The notes: a model not told the origin generated them from the letters alone. DNA of 7,583 nucleotides from UTPRO1 sp031400185 (GCA_031400185.1 JANNPN010000233.1:1-7583); one strand, 5' to 3'; numbered from the stretch's first letter, positions 1 to 7,024 are shown. Numbers and translations: made by a program.

Positions 1-1
1 C

Positions 2-2089
2 CGCGTGGCCGACGTCGCCGTTCTTGAAGTAGGCGTTCCCGAGGTTGAACCAGAGGTTGCCGCTTTCGACACCGCTCGCGACGACCTTCTCGTACGCCGC
101 GATCGCGTCGGGGTAGCGCTCCTCGCCGTAGAGCGTGTTGCCGCTGAAAAAGATCGTCTGCGGTGTCTGCGGCGTTTCGGCAGCGGGATCGGTCGCGGTC
201 GCGACCCCGGCGGCGAGGAGGCCCCCGACGACACCGGCGGCGAGCATCGCGGCGAGCGGGGGACCGAGCCGCCGCTCCCGCTCGAGGCTCCGGACGATCG
301 CGTCGGCCTCGTCGAGCGTGCGTTGCATGTCGCCGTCGCTCGCGGCGCCCGGCGCGAAGCGCACCTGCTCGCAGTGGACGAGGAGGGCGCGCAGCCGCTC
401 CGCGACGTCGCTCGCGACCCCGCGCTCGGCCAGATACGCGGCGGCGGTGTCGGCGGCGACGGCGCCGGGCGGAAGCTGCAGCTTCGCGCCGAGGTAGTCG
501 GTGAGGGCGCGCGCGACCGCGTCGTAGAAGGGCGCATGGTTCCCGGGACGGAGCGCGTCCTTCGCTGCGGCGAGGGCGACGCGCGCCTCGCGACCCGCGC
601 GTGTGAAGCGCGCGTAGCCGGCGTCGCCGTGCAGCCGTTGCCGGCGGCGATCGAAGACCACGACGCCGAGCCACGCGAGCAGCGGCACCAGCTGAAACGC
701 CCAGAAGGCGGGGCTCCGGTAGCGCCGGGTGCCGATCGGGCGCAGCGTTCCCGGCGCGTCCTTGATGAAGACGAGGTCGTGGCCGAGCGTCTCCGGTTTC
801 GGCGCCGGGGCCGCGGGCGCGGCGCCGACCACGTGCGACGGCGCACTCCCGGCCGCGCGCGGGCTCACGACCAGCGAGATCACCGGGTGGGTCGCCGTCT
901 TGTAGACGCCCGCCGTCGGGTCGAACCAGCTGAAGCGCAGCATTGGGAGATCCATCGTGCCGGCGCGCTCCGGAATCACGACCTGCTCGAAGACGCGCTC
1001 CTGGACGTTGGCCGCGGCGGCCGGCTGCGAGCCGCCGTTCGTCTGCTGCGGCGGATAGACGCGGAACGCGTCGCTCGCCGCGATCGCCGGCGGGGTCACG
1101 TTCTCGAGGCTGCCGCTCCCGCGCATCGTCACCGTGACCGTCACCGGGTCGCCGGCCGCGACCTCGAGCGGCGCCGCCTTCACCTCGAAGTCGAAGGTGC
1201 CGACGGCGCCGGAGAAGTCGGCGGGCTTCCCCGCGTCCGGCAATGGCAGCACGGTGAGCGTCAGCGGATCCGACGTCGCCTCGAACTTCCGCTGCTCGCC
1301 GCCGAAAAACGGGTCGTTGAAGAAGCGGTCGAAGCCGCGCGCGGCGCCGCGCCGGACGACCATCGTCAGCCCCATCTCCGCGGGCCCGACCGAGAGCGTG
1401 CCGCTTCGGAGCGGGGTCAGCACGGTCGCGAAGTCGAGCACCTGGAAGGTGCCGTCGGGCGTCTGCTCCTGGCGCTGGTCGGGCTCCGTGAGCTTGTCGA
1501 GCGCGAAGCCGTCGCCGGGGATCGTCGGATACTGCACGTCGCTCACGCGCACCTGACCGACCATGAGCTTCACGCGGATCGGCAAGCGCTCGTGGACGTA
1601 GACCGTCGTGCGAGAAGCCGTGAGCTCGAGCCGGAGCTGCTTCCCCGCCGGCGTGCCGGCGTCACCGGCCGCCCCCGGTCTCCCGGCGACGACGTCGAGG
1701 TTCACGGTGCCGGCGTCGAAGCGCTTCCCGTTGATCGTGACCGCGATCGGTCCGATCGTCACGCGCCCCGCTTTGCTCGCGCTCACGCTGAAGTGATGCG
1801 AGACCGAGGCCGACATCGCGCCGTTCACGAAGCTCACGCGTGACGAGGGGCCGAGGTAGCGGACGGTCGCACCACCGGCGTCGCCGATCTCCGGAACTGC
1901 GCTGCTCTGCACGCCCTGGACCTCGACGCCGAGATCCGCCTCCTCCCCGACGGCCACGCGCTGGCGGTCGAAGGTCGCGCGCACGGTCGGCTCGGCGGCG
2001 GCCGTCCGTGTCGCGAGGACGGGAGCCAGGATGCTCGCGACGAGCGCGACTAGCCCGGCCACGCGTCGCACCGTGGGGCGCCGAGACAT
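2..2089 (-). CDS. batD: BatD with fused BatE-like TPR region, 3' end outside window
   Basis: An open frame of 696 codons runs from the ATG at 2089 without a stop to the left edge. AGGGGAG, overlapping the batC stop, lies four bases upstream. Residues 1-32 are a signal peptide (VAGLVALVASILAPVLA, cleavage near TAAA). Residues about 34-410 are beta-rich periplasmic domains with BatD landmarks: ATFDRQRVAVGEEADL, SRTTVYVHERLPIRVKL, the Phe-rich FDRFFNDPFFGG (253-264), and the repeat EVAAGDPVTVTVTMRGSGSLENV. A membrane helix (about 461-479) precedes RRRQR, and then a cytoplasmic helical domain (about 490-606). A second hydrophobic stretch (about 611-631) looks like a signal peptide with an A-T-A end. 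It is followed by TPR sequence (LYGEERYPDAIAAYEKVV, SGNLWFNLGNAYFKNGDVGHA) typical of BatE. It probably organises the periplasmic side of the Bat complex. The fusion reading depends on the absence of a missed stop. Confidence 0.9.
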   Translation of the reverse strand, partial: MSRRPTVRRVAGLVALVASILAPVLATRTAAAEPTVRATFDRQRVAVGEEADLGVEVQGVQSSAVPEIGDAGGATVRYLGPSSRVSFVNGAMSASVSHHFSVSASKAGRVTIGPIAVTINGKRFDAGTVNLDVVAGRPGAAGDAGTPAGKQLRLELTASRTTVYVHERLPIRVKLMVGQVRVSDVQYPTIPGDGFALDKLTEPDQRQEQTPDGTFQVLDFATVLTPLRSGTLSVGPAEMGLTMVVRRGAARGFDRFFNDPFFGGEQRKFEATSDPLTLTVLPLPDAGKPADFSGAVGTFDFEVKAAPLEVAAGDPVTVTVTMRGSGSLENVTPPAIAASDAFRVYPPQQTNGGSQPAAAANVQERVFEQVVIPERAGTMDLPMLRFSWFDPTAGVYKTATHPVISLVVSPRAAGSAPSHVVGAAPAAPAPKPETLGHDLVFIKDAPGTLRPIGTRRYRSPAFWAFQLVPLLAWLGVVVFDRRRQRLHGDAGYARFTRAGREARVALAAAKDALRPGNHAPFYDAVARALTDYLGAKLQLPPGAVAADTAAAYLAERGVASDVAERLRALLVHCEQVRFAPGAASDGDMQRTLDEADAIVRSLERERRLGPPLAAMLAAGVVGGLLAAGVATATDPAAETPQTPQTIFFSGNTLYGEERYPDAIAAYEKVVASGVESGNLWFNLGNAYFKNGDVGHA

Positions 2090-2093
2090 CCGG

Positions 2094-2100
2094 CTCCCCT
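2094..2100 (-). promoter_or_regulatory. Ribosome binding site of batD
   Basis: AGGGGAG on the coding strand shares bases with the batC TAG stop and lies four bases before the batD ATG. This arrangement suggests ribosomes ending batC can reinitiate on batD. Confidence 0.65.
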
Positions 2101-3082
2101 ACCAGTCCTGGGCGGGCTCGGCGACGCGCGCGCCCTGCAACTTCTTGATGACGTCCTCCGGCGAGACCTCCTCGCCGCGTTGCGAGTCGAGGATCGCGGC
2201 GGCCTCGCCCTTCGAGAGCTCGCCTTCCTTTTCTTCGCCGGCGACGGCGTCGCCTTGCGGTGCGGCGTCCTGTTGCTCGCCCTCTTGCTGCTCGGCGTTC
2301 TGCTGCTCGCCGTCCTGGCCCTGCTGCTCGTCCTGCTTCGGCGGCTCTTCCTGCTGCTCGCCGCCGGCCTGCTGCTGCTCTTTCTGATCCTGCTGCTCCT
2401 GCTGCTCCTGGTCCTGCTGCCCCTGCTGGTTCTGCTCGTCCTGCTTCTCCTCGGGCGGCTGCTGATCCTGCGCTTGCTGCTGGTCGTCCTGCTGCTGTTG
2501 GTCCTGCTGCTGCTCGTCCTTGTTCTGCTGGTCTTGATTCTGTTCGTCCGGGTTCGGCTGCTCCTGCTGTTGCTGCTCTTGCTCCTTCTTCTGCTCCTCG
2601 AGGCGCTTCTTAACGTCCTCGATGATCTTTCTCACGTACTCGTGGTTGAACTTTGGTTCCTCGTCGTCCGGATCGAGACCGAGCGCGCGCCGGTAGGACG
2701 CGAGCGCTTCGGCGTAGAGCCCGAGTGCTTTCTGCGGCTCGGTCTGCTCGAGCGCCTGTCCCTTCCGGAAGCTCGCGTTGCCGACGTTGTACGCGACCCG
2801 GCTCTCGCGCTTCGGGTCGCCGGCGGTCTCGACCTTCTGGAACGCGTTGACGGCTTCCTCGTACTTTCCCTGCTTGTAGGTGGCGTCGCCGAGGTTGAAG
2901 TGGAGCTCGGCCGAGTCGGGACGGTCGACCAGGGCGGCGTTGTAGGCGGCCGCGGCGTCCTCGTACTTGCCCTCGGCGTAGAGCTTGTTCGCGTCGCGCA
3001 CCGGTTGGTGCGGATCGAGCCAGGCAATCGACGTCGCGGCGACGAGCATGCCGGCGAGCGCGAGTCGGCGTGGGCGCCTCAT
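2099..3082 (-). CDS. batC: BatC, TPR protein with long Gln/Glu/Asp-rich tail
   Basis: This 327-residue protein begins at an ATG four bases after a perfect AGGAGG and overlaps the batB stop. The upstream in-frame extension to 3703 lies within batB and is spurious. Residues 1-20 form a signal peptide or anchor. TPR-like repeats follow at about 28-56 (NKLYAEGKYEDAAAAYNAAL), 58-90 (ELHFNLGDATYKQGKYEEAV) and 96-138. After a charged helix (about 144-166), residues about 164-275 are almost entirely Gln, Glu and Asp, with a few Asn, Lys, Pro and Gly. The C-terminus, with ELSKGEAAAILDSQRGEE, resembles the short conserved end of BatC proteins. The role is probably a periplasmic scaffold binding BatB, inferred from the family. 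A Q/E-rich tail is common in BatC, but this one is long. Nine bases separate its stop from the batD start. Confidence 0.92.
   Translation of the reverse strand: MRRPRRLALAGMLVAATSIAWLDPHQPVRDANKLYAEGKYEDAAAAYNAALVDRPDSAELHFNLGDATYKQGKYEEAVNAFQKVETAGDPKRESRVAYNVGNASFRKGQALEQTEPQKALGLYAEALASYRRALGLDPDDEEPKFNHEYVRKIIEDVKKRLEEQKKEQEQQQQEQPNPDEQNQDQQNKDEQQQDQQQQDDQQQAQDQQPPEEKQDEQNQQGQQDQEQQEQQDQKEQQQAGGEQQEEPPKQDEQQGQDGEQQNAEQQEGEQQDAAPQGDAVAGEEKEGELSKGEAAAILDSQRGEEVSPEDVIKKLQGARVAEPAQDW
2258..2593 (-). repeat. CAG/GAG-rich low-complexity tract inside batC
   Basis: About 335 bases built largely from imperfect CAG, GAG, GAC and CAA codons, seen on the plus strand as repeated ctgctgctc and ctgctcctg units. 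It encodes the Gln/Glu/Asp tail of BatC. The coding strand is purine-rich here, a visible change from the neighbouring sequence. It also produces a long leucine-rich open frame on the plus strand, which is an artefact. Confidence 0.85.
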
Positions 3083-4131
3083 GCGGCCTCCTGCGTCGAC
3101 GATCCGCGGCGCTTCGCGCGCGTGGCCTGCGCGCGCGTGGAGTCGCGCCGGCGCTCGCCGATCAGCGGCTCGACGAGGAGCAGGAGGAACGCGAGGAGGA
3201 GCGGCCACTGGAAGCGGTGCTCGAAGCGCCGCTCGAGGGTGCTCGCGAGCTCGCGCTTCTCCATGGTCGCGATGTAGTCGCGGTAGAGCTCGGTCAGACC
3301 GAAGGCCGTGTCGGTCGCGTGCAGGTAGGCGCCGCCGGTCTCGGTCGCGATCTTCTTGAGCGTCGTCTCGTCGAGCCGCGACTTCACGACCTGGCCCTTC
3401 CGATCCTTCACGAAGCCGCCTTGCTCGAGCGGGATGAGCTCGCCGTCGGACGTGCCGATGCCGACCGAGTAGATCTTCACGCCGCGCTCGGTCGCCTGCT
3501 TGATCGCCGCTTCGAGGTCGCCGCCGAGATCCTCGCCGTCGGTGATGATCACGAGCGCCTGGTGCTGTGCCTGGCGCCCTTCGAACGCGCCGAGCGACGC
3601 CTCGATCGCCGCCGCGAGCGACGTGCCGCCGCGCGGGATGATGCCCGCTTCGATGGCTTCGAGGCTTTGCGAGAAGGCGCCGAAGTCGAGGGTCAGCGGA
3701 CACTGGAGGAACGCCGAGCCCGCGAACGCGACGAGCCCGATGCGGTCACCGGCCAGCTGCGCGAGGAGGTCCTGCACCGCGAGCTTCGCGCGCCCGAGCC
3801 GGTTCGGCTTCACGTCGGTCGCGAGCATGCTCCGCGACGTGTCGATCGCGACGATCAGGTCGATGCCCTCGCGCTGCACCTGCTGCCAGCGAAAGCCCCA
3901 CATCGGCCCGCCGAGCGTGACCCCGAGGAGCAGTACCGTGGTCACGAGAAGCACGGCACGGACCCGGCGGCGTCGCGGGTCGAGATCGGGTGTCACCGCC
4001 GGCAACAGTCCGGCTTCGACGAAGGTCGCGAGCGCCTGACGTCGGCGCCGCAGGCTCCACAGGAGAAAGATGGCCACGGCCGGCACCAGCACGAGCGCCG
4101 CCAGACTCATGGGATCGCGCCACTGGATCAC
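3079..4131 (-). CDS. batB: BatB, membrane-anchored VWA protein
   Basis: Read from GTG this gives 350 residues. The start is chosen because IQWRDPMSLAALVLVP matches the usual BatB N-terminus and follows a good ribosome site; an ATG at 4110 would lose the conserved W-x-D-P. Layout: membrane helix about 8-26, second about 58-75, VWA domain about 89-290, C-terminal helix about 309-323, then a basic tail. The metal site is complete: D97-T-S99-R-S101, Thr170 in PRGGTSLAAAI, and Asp198 in IITDGEDLGG. It is a paralogue of BatA with the same topology, and the two are expected to form a periplasm-facing complex. BatB is known to interact with BatA and BatC-type TPR proteins in some systems, but its substrate is unknown. 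The stop overlaps the batC ATG (ATGA), so translation of the two is coupled. An upstream extension to 4185 cannot be excluded but is unlikely. Confidence 0.93.
   Translation of the reverse strand: MIQWRDPMSLAALVLVPAVAIFLLWSLRRRRQALATFVEAGLLPAVTPDLDPRRRRVRAVLLVTTVLLLGVTLGGPMWGFRWQQVQREGIDLIVAIDTSRSMLATDVKPNRLGRAKLAVQDLLAQLAGDRIGLVAFAGSAFLQCPLTLDFGAFSQSLEAIEAGIIPRGGTSLAAAIEASLGAFEGRQAQHQALVIITDGEDLGGDLEAAIKQATERGVKIYSVGIGTSDGELIPLEQGGFVKDRKGQVVKSRLDETTLKKIATETGGAYLHATDTAFGLTELYRDYIATMEKRELASTLERRFEHRFQWPLLLAFLLLLVEPLIGERRRDSTRAQATRAKRRGSSTQEAA
3087..3092 (-). promoter_or_regulatory. Ribosome binding site of batC
   Basis: A perfect AGGAGG on the coding strand lies four bases before the ATG at 3082, inside the end of batB. 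It is the strongest ribosome site in the window and fixes the batC start against the longer in-frame reading. Confidence 0.8.
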
Positions 4132-4151
4132 GGCCGCTTCCTCAGGATGGT
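4128..4151 (-). repeat. Direct repeat, copy 2 (upstream of batB)
   Basis: Second copy, offset by 74 bases from copy 1. It contains the TGAGGAAG element that acts as the batB ribosome site, and it ends in the GTGA that holds the batB start codon. The three differences from copy 1 are substitutions. Confidence 0.8.
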
Positions 4152-4205
4152 CTTCGCGAACGTCGCGAGCTCCCGCCGCGAGCACGATGCGGGGTCCCGG
4201 GTCAC
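4128..4205 (-). CDS. Possible 25-residue leader peptide between batA and batB
   Basis: A 25-codon frame begins at a GTG overlapping the batA stop (GTGA) and ends at a TGA overlapping the batB GTG start (again GTGA). It therefore exactly bridges the 70-base spacer. Its C-terminal part (ELATFAKTILRKRP) resembles the last residues of BatA (ELALGETILRKLP), so it appears to derive from a partial duplication of the batA 3' end. If translated, it would couple batB translation to batA rather than act as a functional protein. No independent evidence of expression is visible, and it may simply be spacer. Confidence 0.3.
   Translation of the reverse strand: MTRDPASCSRRELATFAKTILRKRP
4137..4144 (-). promoter_or_regulatory. 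Ribosome binding site of batB
   Basis: The coding strand reads TGAGGAAG five bases before the GTG at 4131. It supports this start over the GTG at 4185, which has no such site and would add residues unlike BatB N-termini. The element is part of the duplicated block, so the same motif also occurs inside the end of batA. Confidence 0.65.
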
Positions 4206-4225
4206 GGCAGCTTCCTCAAAATGGT
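4202..4225 (-). repeat. Direct repeat, copy 1 (3' end of batA)
   Basis: This is the last 24 bases of batA including its TGA. It matches the copy at 4128-4151 at 21 of 24 positions. Weaker similarity containing GAGCTCGCG and a GTGCTCG element continues about 35 bases further into batA, with small indels. Confidence 0.8.
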
Positions 4226-5197
4226 TTCGCCGAGCGCGAGCTCGACGAGCACGAGCGCCAGGGCCGGCCACAACAGCCACGGGTAGAGCTCCCGGTAGTC
4301 GAGGTACTCGGGCGCCTCGAACTCGCTCTTCTCGCTGCGGTCGATCTCCGCGTAGATCTCCTTCAGGGTCGGCGTATCGGTCGCGCGGAAGTAGCGCGCG
4401 TGGGTCGTCGTCGCGATCTTCTGGAGCGTCGGCTCGTCGACGTCGACCTGCATCGGCCGGTAGACCTTGTTCCCGAAGAGGTCCTGGGTCGGGTAGGGCG
4501 CCATGCCGCGCGTACCGGCACCGACGGTGTAGACCTTGATGCCGAGCGCGGCCGCGGCGTCGGCGGCGGTCTGCGGCGTGATCTTGCCGGCGTTGCTCTG
4601 GCCGTCGGTCAGCAGCACGACGAACTTGCTCTTGGCGGTCGACGGCCGGAGGCGGTTCACGGCGGTCGCGAGCGCCGAGCCGACCGCGGTCCCGTCCTCG
4701 ATCATGCCCACCTCGGCGCGCTCGAGGTTCTGGAGCAGCCACCCGTGGTCGAGGGTCAGCGGGCACTGCGTGTACGGCCGCGCCGCGAAGAGCACGAGCC
4801 CGATGCGGTCCTCGGGCCGCGCCGTCACGAACTCCTTCACCACGGACTTGACGGCCTGCAGGCGGTTGGCGCGCTCGTCGGCGACGGTGAAGTCCTCCGC
4901 GAGCATGCTCCCGGAGATGTCGACGGCGAGCATCACGTCGACGCCCTCGCGATGGATCTTGGTCGCGGCCGACCCGGCTTGCGGCCGCGCCAGCGCGAGG
5001 CCTATCGCAACCAGGGCCGCCGCACGCAGAGCCAGCAGCACGAGCCGGCGCGCGCCGGCGCCTTGCGGCGCGACCGAGCGGAGGATGCCGAGGCTCGGGA
5101 AGCGCAGCGCCGCGCGCCTGACCGGCCGGCGCGCCGCGCGCAGCACGAACGGCACGAACGCCAAGAGGAGCAGCCACCAGGGATCAGCCAAGTGCAC
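4202..5197 (-). CDS. batA: BatA, membrane-anchored VWA protein
   Basis: Read from GTG this gives 331 residues, a usual BatA length. The start is chosen because HLADPWWLLLL matches the canonical BatA N-terminus and a GGAGGG site at 5203-5208 lies five bases upstream. A longer in-frame reading to 5257 adds only Arg-rich residues and deepens the overlap with the preceding gene. Layout: membrane helix at about 7-19, a second at about 50-70, a VWA domain at about 86-290, and a third membrane helix at about 304-322. The metal site (MIDAS) is complete: D93-I-S95-G-S97, Thr170 in EDGTAVGSAL, and Asp198 in LLTDGQSNAG. The VWA domain follows two N-terminal membrane helices and most likely faces the periplasm. 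BatA is a putative MoxR-dependent partner of BatB in the envelope complex. Its stop forms a GTGA with a small frame that fills the spacer before batB. Confidence 0.94.
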   Translation of the reverse strand: MHLADPWWLLLLAFVPFVLRAARRPVRRAALRFPSLGILRSVAPQGAGARRLVLLALRAAALVAIGLALARPQAGSAATKIHREGVDVMLAVDISGSMLAEDFTVADERANRLQAVKSVVKEFVTARPEDRIGLVLFAARPYTQCPLTLDHGWLLQNLERAEVGMIEDGTAVGSALATAVNRLRPSTAKSKFVVLLTDGQSNAGKITPQTAADAAAALGIKVYTVGAGTRGMAPYPTQDLFGNKVYRPMQVDVDEPTLQKIATTTHARYFRATDTPTLKEIYAEIDRSEKSEFEAPEYLDYRELYPWLLWPALALVLVELALGETILRKLP

Positions 5198-6152
5198 GCG
5201 GTCCCTCCGTGGTCTCGTCGACGAAACGGGTCGCCGCTCCGTAGGCGCGCTCGGCATCGGCGAGCGTCGGGTGATGGCGCGCGAACTTCACCAGGTCCGA
5301 CTCGCCGAGAAAGTCGCCGAGCAGGGCGCGGTGGCTGCTCTGGAGCGCGGCGCCGCCGCGCGCGGTCACCATCAGGAACTCTTCGGTCGTCATCTCCGGC
5401 GCGCGCAGGCGAAACCGCTGCTCGAGATAGCCGCGCACGATGCCGGTGAGGGCCGAGTAGTACTCCTTGAAGGCGCCCTGCTCGGGGAGGCCGCGGGCGC
5501 GAAGACGCGCGAGCTCCTCGTGCGCGATCTCGTGGGCCGGGCGGGGCGGCGGACCGACGGCGGTGCGCCGCCGGCGTCGCAGCAGGCGCTGCGCGGCGAA
5601 GCCGAGGAGCGCGAGCACTGCGAGGGCGCCGGCGATCGCGTAGTAGGGCCGCCAATCGATCGGCGGCTCCTCCGGCGGTTTGATGTCGCGGATGTCGGTC
5701 GCGTTCGGCGCGCGCTTCAGCAGGCTCGCGATCTCGACGAGGGTCTCGTCGGCGGGGGCCTCGGTGAGCTCTTCGCCCGGGAGGCGGTAGCGGACCGGCG
5801 GCGACTTCACGAGGTAGTTGCCCGGCGCGTAGCCGACGAGCTGGAACCAGCGCGTGATGACGGTCCTGCCGTCGCGCTCGACCGGCTTGGTGTCGCCGAA
5901 GTCGACGATGTCGAAATCGCCGAGCCTCTCGGTCGGCTGCGCGAGCATGATCTCGGCGCCCGTCGGCGCGGCGACCTCGACCGTGTACCGGAAGCGTTGC
6001 CCGATCGTGACCGGGCCCGTCTCGACGGAGCCGTGTACCGCGACGGGCGACGGGGCGGCGGACGCGGTCGCTGCCGGCGACGGCGACGGCTCGTCGGCGC
6101 GCACGGTCACGACCGTGACGCAGATCATCAATGCTGCGAGGACGACCTTCAT
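5184..6152 (-). CDS. Single-pass membrane protein: BatD-like periplasmic domain plus DUF4381-like cytoplasmic domain
   Basis: This 322-residue protein has no standard gene name. Residues 1-19 form a signal peptide ending near VRA, followed by a Pro/Ala/Ser linker (about 21-38). Residues about 40-145 look like a beta-sandwich of the kind found in BatD (VTIGQRFRYTVEV, GDFDIVDFGD, GRTVITRWFQLVGYAPGNY). The segment DIRDIKPPEEPPIDW just before the membrane helix (about 170-190) resembles the start of DUF4381 proteins, which occupy this position in many MoxR/Bat operons. Arg-rich residues 191-196 place the rest in the cytoplasm. Residues 207-315 form a helical domain that aligns with the cytoplasmic domain of BatD in this window. 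It starts in an ATGA overlap with the DUF58 gene, without a clear ribosome site, and its 3' end overlaps batA by 14 bases. The likely role is a membrane scaffold or adaptor for the MoxR-VWA complex, inferred from context. Confidence 0.82.
   Translation of the reverse strand: MKVVLAALMICVTVVTVRADEPSPSPAATASAAPSPVAVHGSVETGPVTIGQRFRYTVEVAAPTGAEIMLAQPTERLGDFDIVDFGDTKPVERDGRTVITRWFQLVGYAPGNYLVKSPPVRYRLPGEELTEAPADETLVEIASLLKRAPNATDIRDIKPPEEPPIDWRPYYAIAGALAVLALLGFAAQRLLRRRRRTAVGPPPRPAHEIAHEELARLRARGLPEQGAFKEYYSALTGIVRGYLEQRFRLRAPEMTTEEFLMVTARGGAALQSSHRALLGDFLGESDLVKFARHHPTLADAERAYGAATRFVDETTEGPRALG
5203..5208 (-). promoter_or_regulatory. Ribosome binding site of batA
   Basis: The coding strand reads GGAGGG five bases before the GTG at 5197. 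It lies inside the 3' end of the preceding gene. It decides the GTG start over the upstream in-frame candidates. Confidence 0.75.
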
Positions 6153-7024
6153 TGCCGACGCTCGCGCATGCGGAAGAAACGGAGCAACGCTTCCGTGTAC
6201 GGCCGGTCGGTCGTGATCATGATCGCGTCGACGTTGGCCGCATGCAGCCAGCGATCGCGCGCGATCCGCGCCGTCGCGGCATTCTCTGCGAACGCCGTCC
6301 GCACGTGGGCGTCGCTCGTGTCGACGACGTAGCGCTCGCCGGTCTCGGCCTCTTCCAGCTCGACGAGCCCCACGTCGGGGAGCTCGCGCTCGCGCGGGTC
6401 GTCGAGGACGACCGCGATCACGTCGTGCCGCCGTGCCGCGATGCGGAGCGCGCGCTCGGCGCCGGCGTCGAGGAAGTCGGAGAGCACGAACACGACCGAG
6501 CGGCGCTTGCTCACCATCTGGAGATGCTCGAGAGCGGCGGCGAGATTGGTGCCGTGTCCGGCGGGCTTCAACGACAGCACCTCGCGGATCACCCGCAGCA
6601 CGTGGCGCGTGCCCTTCCGCGGCGGCACTGCGAGCTCGATCCGGTCGGTGAACATCACGAGCCCGACCTTGTCGTTGTTGGTGATTGCCGAGAACGCGAA
6701 GAGCGCGCCGAGCTCGGCCGCGAGCGCGCTCTTCAGTTGCTTCACGCTCCCGAAGCGGGTCGACGCGCTCGCGTCGACGAGCAGCATCACGGTGAGCTCG
6801 CGCTCCTCCGCGTAGCGCTTCACGTGCGGCACGCCGGTCCGCGCCGTCACGTTCCAGTCGATCGTGCGCACCTCGTCGCCCGGCTGGTAGAGCCGCACCT
6901 CGGCGAACTCCATCCCGCGTCCCTTGAAGACGGACTGGTACTGTCCGGCAAACAGGTCGGACACGAGGTGGGACGTCCGGATCTGGATCTTCCGGACGGC
7001 TTTGAGCTGTTCCCGCGTCAGCAT
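6149..7024 (-). CDS. DUF58 domain protein (VWA-like partner of MoxR)
   Basis: Complete at 291 residues, a normal length for the short soluble DUF58 proteins that follow moxR. The N-terminus reads MLTREQLKAVRKIQIRT, then the family signature SVFKGRGMEFAEVRLYQPGDEVRTIDWNVTAR is spread over residues 31-62 (key parts GRGMEF, YQPGDEVR, IDWNVTAR). A VWA-like fold follows: the metal-site motif D84-A-S86-A-S88, a candidate Thr159 in GHGTNLAAAL, and Asp183 in VLSDFLD. No membrane segment or signal peptide is visible, so it is probably cytosolic and binds MoxR at the membrane face. Start choice: the ATG matches family N-termini, although no good Shine-Dalgarno is seen in the 25-base gap after moxR. Its TGA overlaps the next gene's ATG in an ATGA. 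The molecular function of DUF58 proteins is not settled; identity is very secure. Confidence 0.95.
   Translation of the reverse strand: MLTREQLKAVRKIQIRTSHLVSDLFAGQYQSVFKGRGMEFAEVRLYQPGDEVRTIDWNVTARTGVPHVKRYAEERELTVMLLVDASASTRFGSVKQLKSALAAELGALFAFSAITNNDKVGLVMFTDRIELAVPPRKGTRHVLRVIREVLSLKPAGHGTNLAAALEHLQMVSKRRSVVFVLSDFLDAGAERALRIAARRHDVIAVVLDDPRERELPDVGLVELEEAETGERYVVDTSDAHVRTAFAENAATARIARDRWLHAANVDAIMITTDRPYTEALLRFFRMRERRQ

Noticed and set aside
5..1843. 612-codon open frame on the plus strand
   Set aside because: It lies opposite batD, is Arg/Glu/Ala/Val-rich with no recognisable domain, and is what high third-position GC produces on the opposite strand of a real gene.
2180..3277. Plus-strand frame encoding an extreme leucine-rich, membrane-like protein
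   Set aside because: It is the complement of the CAG/GAG tract of batC; the leucines come from CTG/CTC opposite Gln/Glu codons. The batC frame has signal peptide, TPRs and a ribosome site.
2099..3703. Minus-strand start at 3703 giving a 534-residue BatC
   Set aside because: The first 207 codons read batB out of frame. The ATG at 3082 with AGGAGG and a signal peptide is the true start.
4128..5177. 349-codon minus-strand frame in another phase over batA
   Set aside because: It is Arg/Ala-rich out-of-frame reading of batA. Only its last 25 codons, bridging to batB, are worth considering.
3070..6332. Long plus-strand frames at 3070-4539, 4070-5449 and 4536-6332
   Set aside because: All are antisense to batB, batA and the 322-residue gene, overlap each other, and show no motif or family signature.
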